64,000 nt of DNA from Scleromitrula shiraiana (taxonomy: Eukaryota > Ascomycota > Leotiomycetes > Helotiales > Sclerotiniaceae): NCBI GenBank assembly GCA_028455995.1, contig JABELC010000002.1, forward strand, positions 3,100,001-3,164,000. The letters run 5' to 3'. The notes under the pieces were generated by a model. The model was given only the letters and a program-made list of their open reading frames with translations. It ran no database searches and was not told the origin of the DNA. This document shows, piece after piece, positions 12,138 to 23,535 of the stretch (its first letter is position 1; every line of letters starts with the position of its first letter). Made by a program: the position numbers and the translations under genes.

Positions 12138-13175
12138 GGATAGAGGATAAAGGATACCAGGTTTTGCTATGAGGTTACTATATTTAGCCAATGTATCTCG
12201 AGGCATACGCGATTGGAAAGCCAGGTACAAAATAATGCATGATTACAACATGACCTACGAAAAATTCGAATATATCGTTTACTAGATGCGCTAGTCGCCG
12301 CATCACAGTAATTCATCAGTTCCATGTCGAAAACATAACTAAGCATGGTATTTGTTCCATATCTGACCCTATTCCCAATCCAGTATCATTGTTGGAAGTT
12401 TTCTGCCTCCAGATTTCATGTCATGTTTCAACTGCCGATCAAAAAGTCGCCATCAAGCCAGGCCAACACTCTCACCGCGTTGGAGAGAGTAGCATTCATC
12501 TAGACCCTCTCTTATTTCATCCTACTGTACATATATCAAGGAAACGAGAAAAAATCTGCTCGTATCTTTGTTTGGATTTGCAGTACAGTAGTGCTTATAG
12601 GACGGGACTTTGAAACTAAATTTCGTTGCATATCACGTCGATCTCCTTAATCGAGACTGAACTTACCGCCCGACTCGACCATTATTGCTAGGGCTTCACG
12701 TGGATTTGCATCATATGAATTCTAACCAGTATAGCTTCTCCCAAGTCTCCATCTTCTTCATGCGTTGCATACACGATCATCCAACATCCACTCTTCCATG
12801 GCCCATCCATTATGATTCTCTAACCTCTTTCACCCCACCATAATTCTCGACCTTATCCCCGACCCACTACCCGAAAAATTCACTTCTACGGAAACTACCA
12901 AAACTATGGGGCTCCAGTAGCTCGTCTCGCTTGCTTGACAAGTTTGTCGTTCATTTTACGTTGGATTTCTCCATAAAGCACTATGCTAGAAAAATTCTTC
13001 CTCCTCAAAACCCTTTACGCAATTGTGCAGTAAACTGTGGGGTGGATGACCGAGTGTTTGGGAATGTGGAAAATCCCTCAATCGTTATTACTGTAGCTAA
13101 GGAGAAAACTTTTCACGGCCCAGGGCCTGGATTTCTAACTTCTCCACTTGAAGAATTTTCTTGGGTCGGCAGATG
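12138..13175. other. Intergenic, no supported gene
   Basis: Start of a repeat-rich, gene-poor interval. Open frames here are short, lack recognisable motifs and have no convincing splice continuation. Confidence 0.4.
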
Positions 13176-13424
13176 GCCCTTTCCGTCACCTAGTTTGAGA
13201 TCAACAACCTCAACAATACAACTACAATTACTCCAACTAGATTATGTAATAGGGTCACTGGATTAAAGGTAGGGGTCGGTATCAAAGGTGTAATAATAAT
13301 TAAAGAAGAGGAATCTAGCTAAAAATGGAAGTTCTATCTATATGAGTGGGTTCCTTCTAGCTCGATCACGTGTCTATGCCTGAATGCCTTAGGCATTCAT
13401 CCTTCCCTAGGTGACGGAAAGGGC
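13176..13424. repeat. Inverted-repeat pair, MITE-like
   Basis: A perfect 18-base inverted repeat, GCCCTTTCCGTCACCTAG at 13176-13193 and its reverse complement at 13407-13424, encloses 213 bases. A separate perfect 19-base palindrome (TGAATGCCT T AGGCATTCA) lies just inside the right arm at 13381-13399. The layout resembles a small non-autonomous fold-back element, but no target-site duplication is evident immediately outside the arms. Confidence 0.5.
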
Positions 13425-13613
13425 TGTAAGAGCCTCCATTTTGCTGACTAATCAGACCTATAGCATTAACCTCTTTTCTGTGGGGGAGATGCACTAGAGG
13501 CAGATTTGGACAGAATGCTGAACGAGAGAGTCGCAGCCGCTGTACAAGCAAGCAGCTTTGAGAAGAAACGCATAAGGAAGTACGAATATGGTAATGCTAG
13601 CTAATCCCCCTGC

Positions 13614-13643
13614 TCGTATACAGGAACGTCGTATACAGGAACG
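13614..13643. repeat. 15-base tandem duplication
   Basis: TCGTATACAGGAACG occurs twice in direct contact (13614-13628 and 13629-13643). Confidence 0.85.
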
Positions 13644-13705
13644 CGTGGCGCAAATCAATATACATCGAAACATGCTAGCAGCCGATTATATACCTCTTTT
13701 AAATA

Positions 13706-14150
13706 ATACAAAAATTTGACTTTGCCTCTTCTTTTTGTTTGGTACAAAAAGAGAGTTTTAATGCGAGTCTACTCATTTTTTTTCGTTTTTGGGGTGATTT
13801 AACTAGCGTCTTGGAAAAATCTTGGCACACTTTTAAAGTAGTTGATTGGGTAGAATCCATTAAATACTGAAGAAGAGGCGGCGTGTCAGGTGACCTGGCC
13901 CGATATATCAAACCTACAACATTCGGTTTATATTCTTCTAGGCTCGAAATCGACTGCATTATTGGCTGTATGTAGTCAATAATAGCCTGAGGCATAAGAA
14001 TATCCCTGGTTATTTTCAATATCTTTATAGAAATCTTGAAAGCTCAAGCGATGCAAAAATTTGACTCTTGCGAAATCGAGAGATATCAAACATACAACGC
14101 TCGATTTATATTCTTCTACTAGTCAATAGCCTGAGGCATAAGAATGTCCC
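13706..14150. repeat. Imperfect direct duplication with internal deletion
   Basis: Two related units lie in the same orientation. Unit 1 (about 13706-14012) begins with ACAAAAATTTGACT and ends with GCCTGAGGCATAAGAAT. Unit 2 (about 14049-14150) begins with GCAAAAATTTGACTC and ends with the same segment. Both contain a shared block ATATCAAAC.TACAAC..TCG.TTTATATTCTTCTA. Unit 2 lacks about 200 bases of the interior. An open frame on the - strand in unit 1 (13699-14019) has no recognisable domain. The pattern suggests remnants of a duplicated element. Confidence 0.6.
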
Positions 14151-14291
14151 TAATGAGGTCGATTTTACGCCCAAGAGACCAAGAAATCTTTTACGTGAGA
14201 TCCCTCCCTACCTCCCTATATCCAGAAACGAAGAAATAAAAATGGCAAAAAGAAAAAGATAATTCAAGTTCATGAATTCAGAAGTATTAAC

Positions 14292-14383
14292 TCTCTGACG
14301 GGGAGTCGAACCCCGGTCTCCCGCGCTTTGTCTTCTCGAATGAAGATGACAAGCGGAAATCATGACCGTTAGACCATCAAAGA
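14292..14383 (-). tRNA. tRNA-Asp (GTC) with 21-base intron
   Basis: A complete cloverleaf reads on the - strand. The acceptor stem is TCTTTGA with TCAGAGA (one G-U pair). The D arm contains GGTCTAACGGTCATGAT, the anticodon stem TCCGC pairs with GCGGG, and the T arm is CGGGG-TTCGACT-CCCCG. The anticodon loop reads TTGTCA followed by an intron (14326-14346), then the C that closes the loop. The anticodon is GTC, so the tRNA reads aspartate codons. The segment CGCGGGAGACCGGGG matches fungal tRNA-Asp. The intron sits after position 37, the standard site for tRNA splicing endonuclease. A- and B-box promoters are internal. An oligo-T-rich stretch on the - strand lies about 30-45 bases downstream. 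Confidence 0.93.
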
Positions 14384-14458
14384 TGTTTGTTGATATGTTA
14401 TCTGTCGCCTATTATATCTTATACTTATAGAATTGCTACTAAATGTCTCATCAATATA

Positions 14459-14640
14459 CGAACATTCAAGTATACTTTGAACTCACAAATTCTGAATGTT
14501 TGTTTAGAATATAAACATTCAAATAAATTTGAGCTAACTCATTGAATATCTGTTTAAAATATAAACATTCAAATAGATTTGAGCCAACTCAAATTGAATG
14601 TCTGTTCAAAACACAAGGATTCAAATCATAAAAATTTTGA
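14459..14640. repeat. AT-rich tandem array, about 50-base units
   Basis: Three to four degenerate copies of a 50-55 base unit start near 14459, 14514 and 14564, with a partial fourth after 14614. Each unit begins AACATTCAA and carries a TTTGAGC.AACTC segment, then TGAATGT.TGTTTA. Because TGAATGTTT and AAACATTCA are complementary, each junction can fold into a hairpin. It lies directly upstream of the tRNA-Asp gene. Confidence 0.7.
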
Positions 14641-15478
14641 TTGTATATCAACAGAACAGAGATTCAAAACTTTCTTTAATAGCAGGACACAGTCACAACT
14701 GTTAGAACTAACGCAGCACTGGATTAGTTCTCAGTGATCGCGGCCATGGTCGTTTCTTACATTACATCATCATGGGCGAAGTCAAATATTCAAATACAGT
14801 TGGACAATCCTCAGGAGTTATTCAAGTGATTGCGTAGATAATTGAGAATGAGGTCTGCTCGCAGAAGGTTCTTGACTGCTTGGCTTCGGCGAACATTAAT
14901 AGCAACGGAGATTGTGCCTTGAACAAGTCGAGTCCGAGAAATTCATAGGAGACCAATCCAATCGCTCATGATAATTTCGTCCTCTTTTCAGAGCCACCGT
15001 ATCTTGCAATATAACAAATGCGAGAGTCTGATGAGGCTGACAGGGAGCTAAGTTTACGAATATCAGGGGATGGGTACGGGGTAAAAATCTCAATGCCAAA
15101 CTTCAGAAAGCCCCGAGACGATGCGTTAGCAAGTTTCTGGGTGTATGATATAGGAGTTCACCAATCAATTTCTATTTCAGATTGGAAACATATGAGGCGA
15201 TGAGCTTCGCGTTGCAATGGTTGAAGGTAAACGCCCGGGTACAATTGCAATGCTACCCAAAATGTATACTCAGCCTCCTTTCCGAGGCGAGGTCAAATCA
15301 GAGTGATGAAGCATATCTGTTTCTGACAGCTTTTTATATACCGAGTATACAATCTTTCTTGAGCTCAATTCTGCTCATAATCTCTTCAATATGACGTTTT
15401 CATCTCTTGATACGTTCCTCCACTCAAGATATTCAAAGATAGCACTATTTTCCACGATCTTCGTACTTATAGAAAAAC
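14641..15478. other. Intergenic spacer upstream of the receptor-like gene
   Basis: No supported gene. Short open frames on both strands lack motifs. The last 100 bases are a pyrimidine-rich leader. Confidence 0.35.
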
Positions 15479-17071
15479 ATGGATACATCTGTCGCTCATT
15501 TAGTCTTAGATAATACTCAAATCTCAAACATTGTAGCCTGTAGTGTGGTATACGGATTAGCCATTACCGGTACTATAATCTCAATATTTGACAAAGTTCA
15601 CAACAGGGTACGATTGGGTATCGACGATGGGCTTATGATCCTGGCAATGGTATGTCTACATTGAACTAATAAAAGGCCATTTCTGACCCATTAACAGATA
15701 TCATTGACCGGAGAACTTGCGGGATATATCTACAGTATTGTGAAAATCGTTTGGGTCGAAGTTTCCAAGCATACTAACGGTTTCTGTAGGCATTAAACTC
15801 GGTTTTGGGAAACATCAGAATCTCATTGATGCGGCTTCCATTGCTATCATTTATAAAGTCTTTTATGTTCTGGAGATTCTTTACATGTTCACCGTTGTTG
15901 CGGTGAAATTCTCCCTTTCGATAATAATCTACAGGCTATCTAATCACAACCGTGTACACCGAGTGGTTAACAAATCCATGCTTGCCTTGACGGCATGCTA
16001 TTTAATTGCTGCCGTTAGTATCAGTCTCTTTCTGTGTGAGTTTAAGTATTTGTCAGAAAACTGACCAGATACCATAGCTCTCAGTTACCGTACTTCAATG
16101 CCACCCTATCGAGAAAGCATGGAGTTATCCTTCGTCCAATAACAAAGGTTCCTGTATGAATCTAAAGGCTTTATATCTCGGCGTTGCCATACCAAACATC
16201 GCAACGGATGTCATTTTAACCCTCATACCTATACAATTGATTATGAGACTTGATATGAGACTTCGGAGAAAACTTAGGCCATATTTGTTTTTTTCGGTGG
16301 GAAGCATGTAAGACATGAAACATTCGCACATCGAATAGTTTACTGATGACATCTTCAAGTGTGACCATTAGCTCAATTCTACGTCTTTGGGCACTCCTAG
16401 ATCTCTACTATAATCCTCAGGATTTTACATACATTGGACCTCGACCACAATTATGGAGTTTCATTGAAACAGGAATGGGTATTGCGATAGCAACAGGATC
16501 TTTGCCGTTGGTAAAAGTGAGGTCAAAGAAGCCAGGTAAATTCCATAAATCGTGGCCGGCCCGGCGTGTGATTTTTTCTAGCAGCAAAGCAACGTGCAGG
16601 AGTTTGACGGTGAGACAACTGGAACCAGACAGCCCACCGATGGCGAATAAGTCAGACGCGATGCGCGACTACAAGATGCGGAATCGCCAATCTATAAGTA
16701 CAGAGACTATACCTATAGATATGGTACATTTCTCCAAGTATGTTAAGCCTCGAAAGGAAAAAGAAACTACAAGCATACCATGTAAAATTCTTGATGGGTT
16801 GGAGGAACCGAAGCCAGAGCACGAGAACTTTGATCTTGAGCGTGGAGATGCGAAGAGTAAGTCTACAGGTGCGGTCAACCAAAAGGAGATGGAAGCTATT
16901 GAAACAACAAGCAAGTTATTGGATGATCGCTCCAGGAATGGAGAAATAGGGTCAGAGCTTGAGGAAGCTATGGGCTTAGATTCGTGCCCTACGCATATGG
17001 ATTGTCTGAAAGAGATAAATGGCGTGAATACGTCCCGAAAAGTCTACCAAAACTCCCCTGAATGGAAGTAA
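15479..17071 (+). CDS. Rhodopsin-domain (SAT4/Pth11-like) integral membrane protein
   Basis: Fungal seven-helix membrane protein of the rhodopsin/SAT4 superfamily, which includes Pth11-like receptors; the ligand cannot be predicted. Exons: 15479-15649, 15698-15734, 15790-16035, 16085-16307, 16360-17071; four introns of 48-55 bases join in phase to give 462 residues. About seven hydrophobic helices occupy residues 15-300. Family hallmarks are GFGKHQ after helix 2, a Cys in TVLQCHPIEKAW, SCMNLKALYLGVAIPNIATDVILTLIP-type helix 5, and SIVTISSILRLWALL. No CFEM domain precedes the helices. A charged cytoplasmic tail of about 160 residues, rich in Lys, Glu and Ser, follows and could be a signalling or regulatory region. 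Exon 2 is only 37 bases. Confidence 0.85.
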
Positions 17072-19265
17072 GCAGATTTTGAGGATGAGAATGCGATGTG
17101 TTCTGCGACGTAGTAAGCCCACAAGAATAGAAGGCACCAAATACTCTACAAGATATGGTTGTCGCAGAACAGAAGGAAGGAGATTGTAGGCTCGAGGGGA
17201 TTCATCATCGGAGAGGATTCCTTGTGAGTGTGGCCAATTGAAAGAAGGTAAGGGGTACTAATACGTCAAATCAGTAATTATAACTCCCCACTGACCAGGA
17301 GGAAGCAGAGCAGAAACCTGAGGATGTTGATCTTGAGCTTTAGGTTGCAAAGGGGATTTTCACCGCCGAAGAAGGAACGAAAGGCCCAATTTAATCAAGA
17401 TAGAAGAGAGTAGAACCGAGACTTGAAGTCGACAATAGAGGCGTTATACATTGATGAACTATATACCTACTACATCCATACACATAATCTACGGAATCTA
17501 ATTATAGTATTAAGCCCAAACCCATTATTTGCATTTCTTATTGGCTTCGTATCGTAACGATGATCGCCGTCTTCAGGCTGAAAAGATCAACAACTGCAGT
17601 TCGAGCGCTGCAGATTCGTCAGGGAATTCAGACTACAGTTTGTATAAACTCGGCGAAAGTGTTGTACCAGCCATACAAAGAACTATACGTTTCCCAAAGA
17701 GATATTACGACCCTATTCAAGTGTTGCTGAACACGTTGACATGAACATAAGGATGAGGCTTGTCCGTTGGTACACACAACTTGATTCAAAAAACGTGATT
17801 TGTCACTGACTGCCAGCGATATCACGCGGCTCGTCATGCGGCCTAATTGCAACCATATCTCATTTATCAATTGATTGGATAGGCGCAAATCCGAAGAACG
17901 GATGAATCTAATCGCTCGCTACATAGATGTGACCCCCACGACACAAGGACTGGCTCAGACTGTTTACTTAAACTTCACAGCGGCTGGTTAACTTCAGTCT
18001 GCCAGTAAAAGATAGACAGATGGCAATGATTGACTAGATAGGTCAATTATATACATCGCAATTGATAAAAGAAAGTATGGAATCGTCAGAATATCCTAGA
18101 CACTGGCCTGATTTTTCTTCATCTATCTTCCCGAATCTGCAAATCTTTTCTCTAACTAATTTACATGCGGAAGCATACATGCGGGGTGTGAGGCTGATGA
18201 TTTGTTAATATGTTACACTATCATATGCTCTCAAGAAGTACAAATGTTAAATGACGTGCCGATTGTTGAGGATAATTTTATTCCAACCTAGAAAGGAAGG
18301 AGAATAACGTTTTGCATTCGATGAATAGATTTTGCACAAAACGCAGCCAAGTAGCCAAGAATCAAAGAAAGTCCGTCGTAGAATTTCCTTCTACTTACCT
18401 CCCACTTTCTCCACGAAATTGTGTAACCTGAGACTTCGGGATTTGAAGTGGGCTGAGTGCCGTCCGTACATATGTAGTACCTTGCAGATGTAAATAATCC
18501 AGAACATATAGATTTTATCTCTTCGGGAAAATATCATACGATATTCCAGCCGATTTCCTGGAACTCTTTTGAGCTGCCCGCATCTCGGGAGGAAAATGGG
18601 AAAAAAGCCACCACCAAAAAAGCTCGCGGATTTTTTTGACTCTTTGCTGTGCTTGCTTGGCAAGGCATGATATATATGAAGGGTTGAGCCCCAAGAATCT
18701 TCCAATTGTGTAGAATAGGCAGGCCAAGAGCTATTTGTCCGATGAAGGACATCGAAGAAATATGTATAAATATCCATTTGTAGATATACTTATAATAGAT
18801 GGATGAAAAACTCGAATGATATCATATGAAAGGCTTAGAATGACATTACATGTTCAAGTCGTACACTTGTAAAAATCTTGATCCAATAAATATCTACATC
18901 TATAAAGCATTGCAGATGCAAGAATACTTGTCCATGGTCTTAGTTATTTGCACAATATGAATATGAATCGAATCAAGTCAAATCAAATCATAGTAGTATG
19001 AAAAATATCAGTTAGTGAGAGAAATATGTACATGTGTACGTACAGAATACATTCAAGTCAGACGACTTCCATTACATCGGACGAAGAAGAAGAAAGGGGA
19101 AAAAATCAACATGCAAGAAGTCACTCGACTTTTACAAATTCCCTATCACTAGGTACCTTCTTTGTGTTCAACGATTCCACGTTTCCAATTCTCTTAATGT
19201 ACATATGTAATGGATATATTATTCCCTATCATGATTACCTGCCTACCTGCCTAGAAACACAACAG

Positions 19266-19297
<32 letters not shown>

Positions 19298-19305
19298 CAT
19301 ATACA
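19266..19305. repeat. (ACATAT)n microsatellite
   Basis: About six copies of a six-base unit in the desert downstream of the receptor gene. Confidence 0.85.
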
Positions 19306-19750
19306 GTATGTTGTGTTGAAAAGCCTCGAGTCACTGTACGTATCTGAGAATAGAAGCAGAATCAAAGACAAGAAAAACTGCAGTATCACATCAAGACCCC
19401 CGAAAGCCATGAATCACAAACAGAAAGTCACAACAGTATTAACGTCCCCGAAAAAAAAATTAAATGGTACCTATCTGCACAAGCAAAAAAAAAACCTGCA
19501 AGACCCCCCAAAGAAAACCATCAATACTCAAATCAAAACGTTTCGAGACCCACAGCACTACATGTTGTATACCAAAAATCCCACGCCCAGTATCGTGCTC
19601 GAGTCCAGTAAAGAAAGCCCTACGAAAATCTTCCTCCCTTTTCATTCAAGCCACTGTTACGGAACGTTTTCTCGCAGCTTCCTCAACCTTACGACAGGGC
19701 AAAATGCTAATGCACAGACCGTATCTATCGATTCTTTGACACTTTTTCTC

Positions 19751-19785
19751 TGCTTTGCTTTGCTTTGCTTTGCTTTGCTTTGCTT
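19751..19785. repeat. (TGCTT)7 microsatellite
   Basis: Seven perfect copies of TGCTT. Confidence 0.95.
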
Positions 19786-20337
19786 GTCTACTCAGTGCTT
19801 GCTCATCTCATGAATACTACATCATGCTGAGCTGACTCGGACATTCATCTCATTGATCTCACATCATCCCGCTCGTACTCCATCGGAACGTCCCTTTATT
19901 TCTTCGCTTCCTTGACTCCTTGCATCTTCCGTCTTGTAACGATTATGTTTTATTATTATTATTGTTATTATTTTTTTGGAATAATATATCATGATCCAAT
20001 TGAAAGCTTGAAGAAGGTCTGACCGCATGGTATCTGTGTAAATGTTTGTTCCCTCCTATGTTCATTTGGATAAACCATAGGTCCCTTAATTTAACTGACA
20101 AGTAATAAGTTGGGAAGGATGTTGTATCCGATTGTAAATACGTAGAGATCACCATCCGAGCACCTTCCCCATTTCCCGCTGGCCCTACTCGTATAAAAAT
20201 GCAAAAGGGGGCAAAGAAAATCATCAAACATGGCGTACGAACCAAAATTATTTAATTTTTCAATCGATTTTCCTATTTGGTATATGTGCACTGTGTACCA
20301 CATTTTATACATTGCACAGATATCTTTATGCGAGGAG

Positions 20338-20376
20338 AAAGTATGTATGTATTTATGTATGTATATGTATATGTAT
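20338..20376. repeat. (GTAT)n microsatellite
   Basis: Imperfect run of GTAT/GTATAT units. Confidence 0.8.
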
Positions 20377-20495
20377 GCAAGGGATGCGTGGCCATCCCGA
20401 AGGAGATAGACGTACTTATGTTGGGACTATGCATGCAGGTACAAATATTCTTAATTTTTTTCGACTTTTTTTTCCCTCGTGGTGGCGAAACAATG

Positions 20496-20515
20496 TGATG
20501 TGATGTGATGTGATG
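20496..20515. repeat. (TGATG)4 microsatellite
   Basis: Four perfect copies of TGATG with a partial fifth upstream. Confidence 0.85.
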
Positions 20516-21630
20516 GATGCAGAACTACTACGTGATGGAAAAGAGAAAAAAAATCAAAATGGAATTGAAATGTGATATCGTGTCAGGCAGCGCGTGGGCC
20601 CAGCCTTCTTATTTTCCTAGATACCACGACTTGGAGGTCGAAGTGGCATTTTAGAATTTCGGGGTAAGGGCAATTGCCTTGCGATTCAGGAGTTTAGGTT
20701 TGTACACAGATGAATCAAAGCTCATCTGATTGATCTTCATGAGGTAAAGTTAAGTAAAGTCAGATCAGGAAGTTAGAACGTCATATTGATATGATAGAAT
20801 GTATTGGGTTTTCTTGAATTTTGTATTTTTCATTTTTTGGATTGAAATTTTTCTACGGTAGGTAGATACTAAAATATGCTTCCTCCGGCCGGTTGTTTCA
20901 TCCACATCTTAATCTGTAATGTCACGATTTTGATATCCAGATGACCTCTTTATCCTAACCATTTCGTTGAAGAAATGATTCCAAAATTGGGTAGTAGGTC
21001 GCCAAGTGATTCGATACAGACTATTCCGCCCACTGATTCTTCATATCCACCAATTCAGCTCCTTCCATGACCTATCAAGATTGCTCTTGTCCGTCCACAA
21101 CTTCCACCACACTTTCTACTAGCTCATATCATCCCCATTTGTCACCCCCAGCCCCATTTTGGTATATTGCCACCTTTCCATAGTACCGGTATATTACACA
21201 AAAGAAATAAAGAGACGCAGAGATGACTGCTCAGGACTCTATCCAGAGATCCTATGATACGCCAAAGATTTTCCAATCCTTTCCTATTCCTTCCCAATAA
21301 TGCTATGATGCTGATATCCAAGCTCCCATCCCCCGATCCAAAGCCAAGCCAATCTAGACCCAGCCGACGAATTGTTTCCTTTTGCGCGCTCCAATTCCAG
21401 CTCCCATGCTGTACACCTCAGTACCTAAGCAAAACACAGAAAATGAAATAAAATTTAGAATATGAAAAATTTAAACAATAAACATGAAATGATAGCAAAG
21501 ATCGCTGATCTTGATTCGAAGGAATGTAGCTTGCTAAGGAGCGTTGTGGTGGGTATAATAAAAATTCGTTTCAATCGTAAAAGTCGTTAATAGGTGGGAC
21601 AGTACAACCATCAACCAACCACTTATGCAA

Positions 21631-21671
21631 AACAATAAATAAAAAAAATAAAAAAAAATAAAAAAAATAAA
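21631..21671. repeat. A-rich low-complexity (A5-9T)n
   Basis: Runs of A separated by single T, about 60 bases past the stop codon of the - strand gene, in its 3' flank. Confidence 0.75.
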
Positions 21672-21728
21672 CGTAAAAAATGCTCTCGAGAGCTCTGGAG
21701 CCTCTATCAAATGCTTCGTTTGTACTGT

Positions 21729-23535
21729 TCAAGCTTTGCCTAATCCAGCAGGGAATCTTTCTGTAAGAAATCGGAAAAGTTTCGCCTTTTTGCTGGGATT
21801 TCTTCGTAGTTGAGCTGCAGCCTGAACCATAGGACCCACGATATCTTCATCACCAAGTTGAGGAAATTTGCCTTCGCTGCGAGGATCGTTCAATGATGGA
21901 ATTTTGGTCATCACGTTATTTGCGGAAGAGTCGCCTAAAGTATTATGCTTCAATGTAGCAAATGCATCGGACGAATTCTCAGCTGTATTGGCAATTGTGA
22001 GATCGTTATGTTTTCTCCAAAGAATATCGATTTGAGACCATTTTTCCTCAGTTAACTTATAAGTTTTCGATGTGACCCCGTAATGTTCACCCGTGCGCAC
22101 AAGATGTTTGGTGTAATTACAACGAGCAAGATTCCAGTTTGAACGTAATTGTCGACAAGCTTCAAGGTCGAAAGTCTCAGGTACATATGGCTCAGGGTAA
22201 ATAGTGAAATTAGCATGACCAAGCTTATTTGACCATTCATCATTCGCATCAGCAATAAGTATCGGGGGAATTTCCGAAGAAGGAACCAAGTGTCCAGATC
22301 TAAGATTCGATCGATGGAAGGAAGAAAAGGAAGGCTTAGTACTGAGAGGTGGCGAAGGTATTCCTGCTAACTGAGGGGTGGTGATTGAATCAATTGGCGT
22401 AACAGCTCCTGAGAATGGATCATTCGAATCAGCAGCAACTGATGGGGATTGTAGTGGCGATTGCATTTTCAATTGTTTAATATTCGCATCGGTCATGAGA
22501 GGTGGAAGTAATGGAGTTGAAGCTAATCCATCCTCGTGATCTGTAGGATTATTATTTGCCCTTGCGATATCAAGAAAAGATGTTGTTGAGCTATTGTCAT
22601 GACTTTCAAAAACACTTCTTGTAGGTGTAGGGGGTAATTGAAGATCGAAGGAACCATTTAAAGCTCGTCGTCCAGAATTTGATCTTGATGATGATCTACT
22701 TGAAGCAGCTCTAGAAGTAACATAATCCCTTTGAGTGTCGGATGAAATAGATGCAGATGAACTTATTATAGGTTTCTTAGAACTCCATTTTCGCGCAAAT
22801 GAAGGTACCTGTATCTTTGTACCAAATCGAGTTGTAAGTCCGTTGAGTGTGGATTCATTTGCTCTTCGCTTTTTATATTTTGGACTTAATGAGAATTCCC
22901 CATCACTAAAGAAACCATCTGCAAGATCATAATCGAAATCTTGTGGTATAGAAAGTTGAACAGAACTCTGAACCATCGAAGTTTCTCTATGTAAACAGTA
23001 TTTATCATCGCCTATAAATTGAGAAGAAACAAGGATAATTAGCCATTCGCTCATGTTTCGCGATGATGCTGATATAGAACCCCGCATTATCATATAAATA
23101 AATAAACAAACAAACAAACGATCAATCAATCAATCAATCGACAAACAAAATTGAATAAATAACGGTCAAAGGAATTTTATACTCACATGAACAATTAAAA
23201 CAATCCTCCACTTCATCAAACATATTGAAATCTTCGTCTTTCTCACCAAGCTCTTCTTTAACATCAGGTAAAGATCGTTTCCCAGATTTATTGCCAGTGA
23301 ATATTGGGGATGAAGGACTATCAGTAAAAGAGTTAATTGAGGAGGCAGAGCTTGGATGTCTTAAATGACCTCGTGTAGAAAAGGTTGGTGTAACTGGTGA
23401 AGGTAATTCCGATGTTGAAGAGTTCTGTGTTTGAACCGAATAGCATAGTTCCATATCCAATTCCGGTAGTCTCTCTTTTGCTTTTCTCTCTATTGTTCTC
23501 AATGGAAGTTCGAACTCCTTCATAGTTAAAGACAT
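21729..23535 (-). CDS. Unrecognised conserved-looking Ser/Pro-rich protein, 543 aa
   Basis: I cannot name the family with confidence. Two exons, 23535-23187 and 23011-21729, joined across a 175-base intron (GTGAGT...ATAG), give 543 residues. I start it at the ATG at 23535 (MSLTMKEF); the frame stays open upstream, so a longer N-terminus is possible. Residues 80-370 are mostly disordered, Ser/Pro-rich and full of potential phosphorylation sites. A structured C-terminal block follows, roughly residues 380-445, rich in Trp, Tyr and charged residues (RSNWNLARCNYTKHL, EEKWSQIDILWRKH), and then a basic end. No DNA-binding, kinase or membrane motif is visible. Large gene-free regions on both sides suggest long untranslated regions or complex regulation. 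Confidence 0.7.
23094..23137. repeat. Tetranucleotide repeats inside the intron
   Basis: Adjacent runs of AAAT, AAAC and AATC units lie within the 175-base intron of the neighbouring - strand gene, which explains its unusual length. Confidence 0.8.

Larger units (their letters stand above)
17072..21728. other. Gene desert, 4.7 kb
   Basis: No supported gene. A - strand frame at 17628-17888 has a weak F-box-like start (LSNQLINEIWLQL) but no continuation. From 18.9 kb onward the sequence is dominated by AT-rich low-complexity DNA and short microsatellites listed separately. Part of it may be a long 3' untranslated region of the - strand gene that ends at 21729. Confidence 0.4.

Noticed and set aside
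17628..17888. F-box protein on the - strand
   Set aside because: Only a short LSNQLINEIWLQL stretch resembles an F-box; no proline at the usual position, no continuation and no splice support.
19026..19813. Open frames in the 17-21 kb desert
   Set aside because: They run through microsatellites and T-rich DNA; composition is that of translated simple repeats.
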